Below, one piece after another: positions 38,814 through 50,403 of a DNA stretch of 64,000 nt. Under the pieces are notes generated by a model. It saw nothing but the letters and a program-made list of their open reading frames with translations, had not been told where the DNA came from and ran no database searches. The translations under genes were made by a program, and so were the position numbers. How positions within the stretch are numbered: position 1 is the first letter of the stretch; each line of letters starts with the position of its first letter. The DNA is from Polytrichum commune. Lineage: Eukaryota > Streptophyta > Polytrichopsida > Polytrichales > Polytrichaceae. The stretch lies in contig OX485808.1 of assembly GCA_950295325.1 (NCBI GenBank), positions 9,240,501 through 9,304,500 of the forward strand, read 5' to 3'.

Positions 38814-39059
38814 ACAATGCGTAGTTTCCACCCAATATAAGATCTAAGGGTAGGTATTCATGGTTGAGATCCTTGTAAAGGCCGAACTTTGGATTTGTGT
38901 TGTGATTTTTGTCTACTATGAGTCCGAAGGTGTTCTACTTGTGGATTGCGTCAAGGTTAGTGCATTACATTGTTTAATGCATCGACAACGGTACATTGTG
39001 TTTGTGATGGTGCATTGGCATACCTTAATGAAAACCCACGTGTGCATTTTGGCACTCAA

Positions 39060-39960
39060 AAGGCCCACTTGAGTTGTTGTGCTTAAGCCCAAAAGAAAGT
39101 GTCCAAAGGCCGTCCCAAGATGCCTCCAAAATCATAGTCAAGGACCCTCAAATGTAGTGTGAAGCCACATGTGACCGGACCCTCAACCAAATGCTATTTC
39201 AATGAATTTCTATTTGTGCGGGTCTTCACACATGACAAAATAGATCAAATTAATGGTTGTGAGCATTCCGAGTGCCACGGTCTCCCAATGGTTTTGTGTT
39301 AGGCCTAACTCCAAGAAGTGGTTTTAGAAAATAATCCAAGTGACCATGAAACATGATCCATTGGATGCCATGTAGGAATCCATGTGGACTTTACATCCAT
39401 CTTGCATTCACATACTCCGTTGGTCCCTCGAGCATAGTGTGAAGCGAACTTGGACCAGCTCCCCCTTTTCCACCAGTGAGAGTGCTTGAAGTCACGGGGA
39501 GGTCACTCCATTGTAAAGTTAACAACCACGTGTGAACACTTTACATGTAAAAGATCCTACTTTTTACATAAAGCATCACCAAAATGGGTCAAACTTTTAT
39601 CAATTTTTTTTTCATGAGTAGATATACACAGTACTTATTACATAGATAAAAAAAATGGTAACTAAATATGATGATTTGTTTTCTTTATAAAACATACCGT
39701 TTCTAACTAGAATGACATAGAATTGAACTAAAAATTTCATCAAAAAAATTAAGATGACTAAAAATTTCAAAAATATATACAAAAGATACCATCAATGGTT
39801 ATGTATATGTAGAAAAATATCATAAATTTTAAAATTTATCTATGACATGTAATATAGGGGTGGCAAACTTTGTTCGCCAGTGGTGTTCAACTTGACAATG
39901 GAGTGACCTCCCCGTGCTTGAAGTGTATTGGCTCTCAGTCTCGTGTGTGAAGTGGCCCTT
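39060..39960 (+). repeat. left arm of a large inverted repeat, interrupted by a MITE
   Basis: 39060-39491 plus 39915-39960 match 41840-42260 in inverted orientation: 'caaaagaaagtgtccaaagg', 'aaggaccctca', 'tcaaccaaatgc', 'gagtgccacggtctccc', 'catccattgga' variants, 'gtgtgaagcgaacttggac', 'gagagtgcttga', 'ggctctcagtc' and 'cgtgtgtgaagtggccct'. No reading frame is conserved between arms. The spacer is about 1.9 kb. Confidence 0.75.
39492..39914. mobile_element. MITE with 9-bp target duplication (Mutator-like), about 423 bp
   Basis: The inverted ends carry CGGGGAGGTCACTCCATTGT on the left and its complement near 39895-39914 on the right. The flanks repeat TGCTTGAAG at 39483-39491 and 39915-39923. 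The opposite arm of the host inverted repeat (minus strand, around 41895) has the uninterrupted site with a single TGCTTGA-G. The left end has three extra bases (TCA) before the shared inverted repeat. A 9-bp duplication is typical of Mutator-like elements; that class is inferred. Confidence 0.8.
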
Positions 39961-40101
39961 ATATTTGCCAAGTCATATTCCCTTGACGCTCTCTGATGTT
40001 CCCCATCACATATTCTTGAATGTTCAGCCAACCTCCATTTCACTCTTTCTCAAAAAAATAAAAAAAATTCAATATTCTAATATTTTTGGTTTCATCTTAA
40101 A

Positions 40102-40278
40102 CCATCATAACATTATTCAGTTCCATAACAATGTTATGTGGGACTAAAAATATTCCACGGAATATTCCCTCATATGCCCACATTCAGGCTAAATGTGGGA
40201 AATACCAAAGAATTATATGTGGAATATTGTCAGTCCCACAAAACACTGTTATGGATTTGAATAATGTTATGATGATGG
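40102..40278. mobile_element. near-palindromic hairpin element, about 177 bp
   Basis: The left arm 'catcataacattattca...ccataaca' with 'tgtgggact' and 'aatattccac' is inverted on the right as 'gtggaatatt', 'agtcccaca', 'tgttatgg' and 'tgaataatgttatgat'. The arms are about 55-60 nt with few mismatches, and the interior ('cccacatt' / 'aatgtggg') folds further. This is a MITE or foldback whose transcript would form a long hairpin. No target duplication was identified. Confidence 0.75.
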
Positions 40279-41839
40279 GGTTTATAAAGGGTTCCCGTAA
40301 GCCCCAATTGTGCTTCATCCCGCCCAAAGCGCATGCCCCACCACCCTTCTCCTTCCCCAAACCATGTGGACCCTTCAAGCGGAGCAGTACAATCCAAAGA
40401 TTTTGCATCAAATGAGATTGTCCTTTATATTGTGAGATTGCATGATGTAGATAATCTTTATGTGGAAAAATACATGACATGTTTATAAAAGTATCTCAAA
40501 TGCTACCTTCGAGTCCATTCTTGAGACTTAGAGGATGTAGAAAGGGTTATGCGGCTTAACCTCTAAGCATCTAAGGCCCTGATTGGGTCTCTCAAAGCAA
40601 AAAGTAGCGTATTTGAGCTACATACTTTCATTTTCAGCTAATCGTATAGAAAAAAAATGACCTTATCTAAACTCAACATACTCTTCAAATGTAATATCTG
40701 AATAAATGAAACGCTTTGATGTTACTAAAGATTTAAGTTAAGATACCTAGCATGATTGCCTTGTATGCAAATACATATGTTATTTTGATCATCAATGTCT
40801 AGTATGAGTATATTTTTATTTTCTCCTTGACATAAGACAATGTACGTATCTAATAACATTCCAAACACATATATAAATAATATACAAACATATATATATA
40901 TATATATAGAAAATATGATTTCGGAACTTGGTAGAGCTCTTATGAATTATGTATATGGGAGTATATTGAGACCCGACGTCCTTTAGGGTTAAAGAATACA
41001 TGAATAAAATAACATCATACATACCTTGGGTATATCATCATGTTGAGATCATGCTTCATAGTTGAACTAACTAATGTGTTACATGCCTTTCACATGATGC
41101 CCAACTTCTCAACACACTCTTCACACTAGATTCTTTCTTCATCAACTCATACAAATTTCAAGCAAATGTGATTTTATGTTGCATTGAAAGTCTTTGTGAC
41201 TTGGTCAAGGTTTTGTGTCGAGTTTTAAAACAAATTTTGTGTCAAACCTCACGTCGAAACAACATTGAGAACAAGTATTGCTTGATGTCCTTTACCTTCA
41301 AAGCATGTGTTGCTCACTATTTACGTTGAGATATATAAAGTTGTGACAATTTGATGTCGCGTCAATGTTGACACATCGATCCATTCAAACATTGGTGCGC
41401 CAACGATGAGTATGTTTTACAAAAACATATCAACATTAGGCTACCATTTCAATATTGTAAAATGACACTTGGAATTTTGTGAAGTTCTCTTTTTGACTTT
41501 GCAAAATCCTACATTATTCATGCAAAAACAAGTCATGAGCATAATTTCGAACATTCAAAAGAAATTGTGAATGTTTTCCAAGTATTTTAGGGGCACTCCA
41601 TAGTTGAAAATGGCCCATGATTGGTGCTTGTACCTCAAACTAGCATTTCCACAAAGAATCGGAACCGAAAATGTAATGTCATTAAGAATCTATCACACAA
41701 CACTTTCTCCATGACAATGATTTTGAATACACTTTTCCATCACTTTCACCTTGCAATATAAAATTTAGAAAGCGGAAACATGAAAGTTCGGCTACATACA
41801 AGCTGCCACAAAATACACTAAAGTATGTGGGAATAAAGG

Positions 41840-42260
41840 GCCACATCACACACGGGACTGAGAGCCCGTGACCATTACACGTCAAGCACTCTCATTCGTG
41901 GAAAGGGCGGAGCCGGTCCAAGTTCGCTTCACACTACGCTTGAGGGACCAACATAGTACATGGCATCAAATGGATCATGTTTCGTGGTCACTTGGACTAT
42001 TTTCAAAAACCATTTCTTGGAGATGGGCCTAACACAAAACCGGGAGACCATGGCACTCCGAATGCTCACAATTGTTGGTTTATTCTATTGTATCATGTGT
42101 GAGGACCCGCATGGATAGAAATTCATCGAAATGGCATTTGGTTGAGGGCCCGGTCACATATGACTTCACACTACACTTGAGGGTCCGTGACCACATTGCA
42201 TGATTTGGAGGTGCTTTGGGACGGCCTTTGGACACTTTCTTTTGGGCTCTCTCAATCTCA
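41840..42260 (-). repeat. right arm of the large inverted repeat
   Basis: Inverted partner of 39060-39491 plus 39915-39960, but without the MITE. The minus-strand open frame at 42080-42352 covers it. The other arm does not keep that frame, so I do not call a gene. Confidence 0.7.
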
Positions 42261-42514
42261 TGTGCACTCGCCCAGGAGCCATGAAGAGAAAGATGAGGAC
42301 CGAGGAAGCAAGCTGCCGGATAGGAGCTAAAGCCTGCTAAGGTGAGCAGCACAAAAAGAGAGAGAGGACGAGAGCCGGGTATCAGAGAAGCCGAAGGAGC
42401 GGCAAAGGACCACCTCCTAAACCCTAAATGCAGCAGACGGTTAGCAGGCCAAGGAGATGGTCCGAGAACCGGCCTACCCGGTTAAGTAGGTAGCGGGAAC
42501 GGGCTCTGGGTACA

Positions 42515-43490
42515 GGGTTCGGGAGATTTTTGAGCTCAACCGGCTAAAATCCGTCCCTTCATAATTTCTACCGGTTTTTTGAGGATTTTATCGGTTGCAA
42601 ACTTGTTGTCATTAATTTGGATCGGCCAATATCCTATATTTTCTTTCAAGTGTTGGTTAATTTCCTCTTCATTGTAATGACAACCGGCCAAAAACTCGGG
42701 CATTGATAAGTAAGTTGGTTTTCCAATTATATCTACAAATAACATACACTATTCAACAACAATGTCCAGAGAACATATCAACATACAACAATAATATGTA
42801 ATGATATCAACATCCAACAAGAATGATCAACAATTTATCCGTAGCAGGAGTTGAACCTAAAATAAGCCATCAACCGGTTGATGGTCATGGATAAACTCTT
42901 CTATCATACCTAGGTCTTAAAACCTCATATTAGATTTGAGGCCACAACATGATAAAAGAGTAACCTAACATACCATACTATATACAAAAATGAAATTCAC
43001 GAACTATTAGAGTCAAAATCAACAATATCATCTTCACCTTCAAGAGGAAAACGCCCTGAAAGGTATCTTTGTGGATGTGAAAACAACCATCTAAACTTTG
43101 TAGAGTTCCTTCATAAAGCTATGGCTTCCATTAGTACATTATCAAGATCACCACAAAGATCTTCCATAGACACACTCATAATACATTCTAAACGCTAGCT
43201 GTCAACAATGAAATGCAATAATGAAGCAAAAGCATCGTTAAGTTTCATGTGACCTACACGGCTGAGAACCTCCCTCATTCAATATCCGCCCATACCCTCG
43301 GGAGACCCAACTCATTTCCGCCATTTTCTGAGCCTGAGGGGTTAAATTTCCTACATTATCTCATATTGGTCGGTTGATTTCCTATACTCTTCATATTTAA
43401 CTCAGTTATGCAGCCGAAATCTCCCAAAAAAATCGGTAATATTGCAATTTCACTCGGCTAATTTACAACTAGCTGCCGGATCTCCCCAAT
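42515..43490. mobile_element. ACCGGTT-family element inserted in retrotransposon-like copy B
   Basis: Begins 'gggagatttttgagctcaac' + 'cggc' and ends 'ctgccggatctcccc', like the ends of the foldback family at 28640-29725. It splits the sequence related to 37090-38813 into 42350-42514 and 43498-45041. No coding frame is supported; a stretch at 42536-42745 (complement) is open by chance. Confidence 0.5.
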
Positions 43491-43497
43491 CATTGCC

Positions 43498-45041
43498 TGG
43501 GTAGCAAGGCTTAATCTTTCAGTAGTGAGAATAGGGTTGAAGCCGGGAACCAAAGAGGCACCATTTAATTAGAACATGTGCATAAATTAAATGGATGAAT
43601 GAGTATGAGATGAATACATAACTACTAAACACCAAGAATTATGTAAACCATGGAGACATCTTAAGGTGATAGATATAGAAAATAAGAAGTGAAGACCCTA
43701 AATCCATGTTAGAAATAGACGACGTACTATATTTAGCCACAGCTGATATTAAGCGAATTTTGAAGGAAGCTAGATGTTAAAAACTATATAAGAGGCCAAA
43801 GTTAAGGGCCCTAATACACTTCATTTCACCACGAAGACTCTACATGAGTGTCGGGAGTCTTTGGTCTCTCTCTCTCAAAGCTTGGGTAGCTATCCGAGGC
43901 ATATTCGAACCCTAACTCGGGGGGTATTAGAAATAATATTGCGCCAAGGAAATAAAAGATTTTGGTTTGCTTACCCCGGTACTAAGATTCCTCAAAAGGA
44001 ATTGTGAGCATGAAAGCATCGAGGTAAATTATGGAATGGATCACATTGGTGTGGGTGATGGGAGATACCTTGAAGGAAGGTAAAAGTGCATAATTACTCA
44101 ACGGTCCGTTCGAGGGGATTTCCAAACCACGAACTCGAGCCGGCCGAACGAGGAAATGACGTCATTATAGTGAACGTGGCCACTCATCAATAGGAAGGGA
44201 GGTTTTGAGCATGTCGGCAACCGGGCAAGTTACACTTGTCATACTTAGATCTTTAATCATCACGCAATGCCGAAGCCAAACTAAGGTAAATTAAGGGCAT
44301 GAAGGGGAACGTTGGATCCCAAATGAAAGCTTCGCCCATGTGCATATTCTTTGAGACATCCCCTTGGAATGAAGGAGGTATTTACTCTAAATCCTTATGA
44401 TTGGAGAGTTCCTAGGAATGGATCCGCAAGGTATGGAAATATCACTTATGAACGAAATTCTTCTAGTCAATTCAATGGGATTTGATTAAAGGAGGACATG
44501 TCAAGTCAACCCCGTTACATGCATGTGCAAAGGTGTTGGGCATTAAAAGTTGGATTTCCTAAAGACAATTTGAAATTCATAAGAGACCAAAGGTGTTATT
44601 ACAACATAACATGGTATCAAGTTTGTAAATAAATGTTGGAGAAACTAGAGAATTCTCATGAGTTCCATTTAGTGAGAGAGTATGCTTGAAGCTATAAACT
44701 CTCTTAATGGAACATTCTTGGAATAATTGAGAGAATAAGGAAGGTTTTAATCATGCAAACCATGAAAGATATTGTATACAAGAATGGGGTGTTCCCTCTA
44801 AAACACTTCACCTCGACATTAGGATTTAGGGGAACATAAGCTTGAAAACTTAGCTAGGGCACTTTCTCCTTAGAGATTCACCAAGAGAAAACATCATGTT
44901 AACTATTAGGAACATTGTGCATAAGACCACCTTCAAGATTAGAAGTTTTATAAGCAAGCTAATTTGGATAGTAGTGTTTGTGTAAACCGGTCAGCAGCGG
45001 GTTACACCGTCTAAGGCTGAGGGTTGAAGGTGACCTCGACA
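43498..45041 (+). mobile_element. retrotransposon-like direct repeat, copy B (1.54 kb)
   Basis: Second copy of 37268-38813. Its primer-site-like TGGTATCA lies at 44612. It carries small indels against copy A (for example near 44760-44800 and 44880-44930) and ends at the same 'ctcgaca'. Both copies extend about 430 bp beyond the primer-site-like motif, so they are not simply the two LTRs of one element. Confidence 0.6.
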
Positions 45042-45795
45042 TCTCATGGTCACGGCTCTTGGCTCGTGTGTGAAGTGGCCCTAAGTGGCTCATTTTCCTT
45101 GTACTCCATTTTATGTGGATCATATATGCGTCTTTGTATGCATGTTGCATTAGCAAATCTATGATGAAATATCCACAAAAATTTGGTTGAGAATTGGACC
45201 TCATTGGATTTAGTTATGATTATTGGAAGTGCATGTTTGTTGATTCTTTAAGTGATTTCATAGGTCCCTCCCAATTGCGTTCATTATTAAGTGTAGCATA
45301 GTTAACATAATTTGAAAAGGTAATCCAATCTCTATTAAGTATGTGTCCTTATGGTGTTTGTTCTTTGATCTCTCACCTAATCACACACCAATCAAACATA
45401 GTTGTATGATTAAGAAAAGTCGCATTGAATAACACCCACATAAGACACATGATGAGGGTACTTAGAACCATGTTAGTGTGTAATTAGCTCATTAGGTGTC
45501 GTTTCCAAGACACATGATGAGTGTGTAAAGATAAACTTAAAGGCAATAAGTAAACATGATGTGATTCTATGATAGGAGTTATGCAATTCTAAAATGAGAC
45601 CTCTTGAATCCATCATAGCACACTCCAACATAATACTTAATAATTCATAGCTAATTATAAAATGATAAATTAAATTCCAAAAAATTGACCAACTTTTATT
45701 CAGTTCCTCTACAAAGGAAACAAATTGCATGCCAAATTACATGTGTACATAAATATCAAAATTGCTCAAGTTGTAGTTTTTTATAATAGGGCAAC
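45042..45795. other. intergenic, no gene recognised
   Basis: Starts with a short piece of the 39-42 kb repeat family ('ggctcgtgtgtgaagtggccct' at 45056-45082, split by one base from the other copies) and then AT-rich DNA without a supported gene. Confidence 0.4.
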
Positions 45796-47049
45796 TTACC
45801 TTATGACCCCATCCCACTTGACTTTACCATATAACCAAAGTCTTTCCTAAAAATCGGGTAAAGCTCTCTCACTTATAGTGGAAGCATCCGGCTATCCCAA
45901 TGCACCTACAAGAACTTGCTCCAAAGATTTTCGAGTAGCTTTTAGTTAAGTAGTTTTCACACATGTTCATTGTTTTATCTACCAAGCAATGAATGTTGGC
46001 TAGTTTTTGTCCCATCCCCAAATGCCATACCACTCATCTATCTTACCATCAGTTTTTGTTAATGAAGTTCCTCGTGCCCTTATAGCTAAGACTAAAAACA
46101 ACCACTACAAGGAAAACACGAAAAAATGATTGGGATTTATGACTAATATAGGTAAGAAAGTGCATTGATAACTAGCATTATTTTTAGTCCTCAACCTGGT
46201 CATGTCGGACCAGTCGCTCCAGACAAAATGACTATGGTCATATGGGATAATTTTTGTTCCCCATGGGGTTTTGGGACCTCGTTTTGGGCTGCCCCTCGAC
46301 ACTTCGTCATTTTTTATTATATTTAGTCATACCTATGTAATTATATTTAGTCATGTGTAGTTCTATCTTTTGACTAGAATTAGTCATGTTTTGTATTTAT
46401 ATGACAACATAATTTTCACTACGTGTAGTTATATGACATGTACATTCGTTCATTAACAACTACTATTAGTCATATTGTGACTTAAAATAATTATATGATA
46501 CATGAATGTTTGTTAAAATGAGTCATCTTTGGTGTTTTGTGTTATGAGGGGTTAGTCATTATTTTTGGTCTAGTAATAAGCATTTCAATTTTGATGACTA
46601 AATGTAGTCATTTCATATAACTATAAATAGTATATTAAAAAATTGAAAGTTATATTCATGACAATTATACTATTAGTATGAACAAGATAACTAAGTATAG
46701 TCATCATTTCAAATATTTTACTCCATAATATGATCAAATGTAGTCATTATATTTAAATAATTTACAATAAAATATGACTGAGCATAGTCATCATATTCAA
46801 ATAGTGTACTACAAAAGATGAATCTGTATAGTCAATATATTGAAATATTTTACTACAATAGATGACAAAGCATAGTCAATGTCTACATAGACTTTACTAT
46901 GAGACATCTCACGTATATATGTCATCCACTAAATATATTCAAACTACTTATTATATATGCTATACACTACTACCCATTATCTGTCCAAAATATGTTTATT
47001 ACATTCACCTACGACTTTATACATGCATGGCGTAGAAATTCGGTGGACT

Positions 47050-47345
47050 ACAACTTCTCCAATCTTCTTGATATGAGGGTTATCGAATTCTACAATCCTA
47101 AAGAGGTTATATTCATCATCGTTGCTCCTCTGCACCTCTAGAGATACACAATCTTTATATATTATACTTTCATGCAATGTATCCCCTTTTACATTTGTTG
47201 TTTTCAGGGTGCAAACATCTTTCTATAGTCTCCTTTTTTATAACCCATCACTTGCATAACATCCCATGTTGAAAATGTGGAGGGTGGTGGAGCTTCTTCA
47301 TCCGCTGCGACTATCTGCAGTTCCAATGATTACGTACATCAAAAC
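47050..47345 (-). pseudogene. coding-like fragment inside the CACTA element
   Basis: On the minus strand, an open stretch at about 47216-47335 reads with an acidic, proline-containing start (ADEEAPPPSTFSTWDVMQVM) and ends in a stop. A second open stretch (47177-46977) reads NLFRIVEFDNPHIKKIGEVV. Either could be a remnant exon of a transposon protein or a captured host gene. I recognise neither. Confidence 0.25.
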
Positions 47346-50274
47346 CTCATGAAAAAATCATGTAAGTAAACATGCGATTGTTGACATCGTTTAGGGTCAT
47401 CTTCTTATCTCCTAAATTTGAGGTTTTGTATTTGGCGTTTTTCTTATACACATGGATGATTCACAAGTGAGTACACAACCACTAGTGATGACTAACTACA
47501 TAACTAGTGTTTCTAGACTAATGACTATGACTTAGATGACTATTCTTAGTCACCTTTTCTATTAAAATGACTAGTCTTAATCATGTTTTCTAAAGTAATA
47601 ATTAGTCTTAATCATATTGTTTAAACTAATGACTAACGTTAGTCATATTTTCTAAAAAAATTGGGTTTAGGGTTACGCACCTTTGCTGCAGGTCGTTGAT
47701 TCGGCGGCGGTGTGTGCTTTTCGTCCCATTTTGTCATCTCGTTGTTGTCGTCGTCCCCATTCCCTCTAATGCAAAGGTCTTCTTTCTTTGGTCTAGTATT
47801 AGATCAAACATGGAATATCAAGTAGAAGTAGGTCCACAACTTGGTTTAAAACAACCACTATGAAGAGTTCACCTTCTTTTACCTAGAATAGGGATGTTTT
47901 TGGAGTCTTCAAACATGTCAAACAACAACATTGACATTCAATCCAAAACAACACTCGACATTTATGGCATTCTAGCAATTCCTTAGAATACCTCTTCTAC
48001 ATGCTCACCCATTTAATTGGCTACGGACCTCAATATCACATGTACAAAGGAAGACGGCAAGAGTAGAGGTATTTGAGCCATTTTCCTTGCAATGGAAGAC
48101 CAATGTTGAAACAATAATTGATTCAAAGGTTAGAGACACCTAGAAGCAAACTTCACACCTCAATGTAGTAACAAAACTTCAACTAAAGAGATGAAGGAGA
48201 GGACCAAGCACGCTAAACCAAAAGGAAGAACGCCGAAGAACAAATGAAGGTCAAAGAACAACACACTCGAGCAAAGAGGGAAGCGGACACGGAAATAGGT
48301 ACTCGACCACGAAATTATAAGGAAATTGCGCGGTAATAGAGTAGGTAACCCACGGGGATAGGGTAGGCAGTGGTTTTAATGAAAAAGATCTCCAATGTGC
48401 AAGGGAGATTATAAATATTATTGTCAACAATTAAAGGGACAATTTGTAAGGACATTATAGGAGAATATAGGACTAGTAATTAGCATCCAACGTGAAATTT
48501 CCTTTGCCAACTTAAATCATTTTGATTTTGTCATTTGTGCCCAATCTTCACAAGAGTAGATTAGACACAACCCTCCAATTATAAGCAATTAAGGCAAGAA
48601 CTTGCGGACAAGCCAATGTCGTAATGACTGGCAATGACAACTTAAATGGCGGTTTTAAATTTATAGTTTAGGTGTTTAATAGGTGGCGGATGTATTAGGG
48701 TTTAGGGTTTCTTTTACATGTCATCCATGTTGCATGTAGGTTTTAAGTTGTTTATTCTTGATGACTACATGTAGTCATCAGTTTATAAAGAGAATGACTT
48801 ATTTAGACATGGTTGTCCTACATGTATGACTAGTCTTAGTCACAAATCCTCGGATAGGTTTAGGTATTTCTCTATTGCTTATTACATTGATTATTATTGA
48901 TAGTCATCTATTTGCTTATTGAGCACTACAACTAGTCATAAGTTGACTAGGCATAGACGTGATCAAATTCATTTATTGTAAAATTCTAAATAATCCAACC
49001 GTCGTCGCTAGACTTGTATATGTCCTTCGCAAGATTGTCGTGTACAAAAAAGAAATTGGACCCCTTTCAATTGCATGGAAACATTTGGAAATGGATCCGA
49101 GATCACAAGAGGATCTTCTGCAGTTTAATTATGGGACATAGAGGAGAAGAAAGCAAATAAAGAACAACTCACAAGTTACGCATGCCCATATTAAAAAATG
49201 CATGGGTGCAAAAATGTTGTCAAAGAAAACCATCCGTAAGCATCTTCGAGAGTACAAGCGAGATCTCGAATTCAAGAAATCAACCATAATATGTTTGCTA
49301 GACATCATTGATGTTTGTCTTCTAAGGAGTGTCTAGGTGGGATGGTGTGTAGTTTGTTATGTTGCATTCAAACATGTATGAAATGCAGAGACCTTATGTG
49401 CAGGCTGCAACAATTGCTGCTTTACAATCTATAATTTCAGCTATTCTACTACTTCAAAGGATTGGAGAGCCTAATTCATTTAGCAACCAAAAAAGGTTGG
49501 CGCGTAGTTTGGGATGGATACTTTTCATAGGCAATGGGACCCATGAGCAATTCCAAAGCTCGCTCTCTTTACACATTGGAATAAGAAGTAAGAGGTTAAA
49601 GTGTTAGCGCATTCATACATGAAATGGGTGTATTTGCATTGCAAGCAACAATGGTCAAGGATGAATTATTGTCATTTGTAGGGTAATTATTTTTTAGAAC
49701 GGAATGCAAAAGTATGTAAAAAAAAAACCCATGGTTTATAAAATATATGCTACAACTAAAGAAAATTATCTACCAAAATGAGGATGTTTTGAATGTAAAC
49801 ATCGCATGTTTCATTTATAACTCTACTGGGAGGGAGGAGATTGCCAATGTGCAATGGGACTGTATGTCGTTGTCTACACCATGGAACCTAAAGCCTAAGA
49901 ATATGCTATGTTGTAGCAACATGAGAGATTTAAGAAGGATATGAACTATTCACATATTACCCAATAAATTGAACCACTATAGTCGCATTGAGTGAGGCAT
50001 GGATCCACTCCTTCATTTGGCATAGTTTAGCAAGAGTTAGCAATCCCATATTTTAGATGTCATCTCTAAAACGAACTGTTGTAGCCGACTTCCATACGGA
50101 TGACAAAATGTAGTCATTGTTTTGGACTCTAGGACTATAAACTTTGAAACCATGTGGATAATTAAATGTAGACCTTATATTTGACTCTATGACTACAAAA
50201 TTTGAACATAGTTACTGGAATATCCAAATACTGAAAGCAAACATGAAGAATTCAAAATTATACGAATGACAACA

Positions 50275-50403
50275 TAGTGCCTAGGCAGGTACAACAACAA
50301 CCCTACCGCAATTAATGATGGACTCGAGGATGACGAAGATGCCACTGCCATGGAAGAAGAAGAGTTCGAGGAGGTAGAGTTATTGAAGGTCCTAGAGGAA
50401 TAA
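50275..50403 (+). pseudogene. possible C-terminal exon of a transposase, acidic tail
   Basis: After an AG at 50287-50288 a frame reads RYNNNPTAINDGLEDDEDA, then TAMEEEEFEEVELLKVLEE and a stop at 50401-50403. A strongly acidic C-terminus just before the right subterminal repeats fits the last exon of a CACTA transposase gene. Upstream frames (48959-49141, 49359-49607) are broken and could not be joined into a known transposase domain. Confidence 0.3.

Noticed and set aside
42080..42352. 90-codon minus-strand frame near the inverted repeat
   Set aside because: It lies over a repeat arm, and the partner arm at 39060-39240 does not keep the frame.
37268..45041. One intact LTR retrotransposon with A and B as its LTRs
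   Set aside because: There is no gag or pol between them. The interior is an inverted repeat with MITEs, and both copies include sequence beyond the primer-site-like motif.
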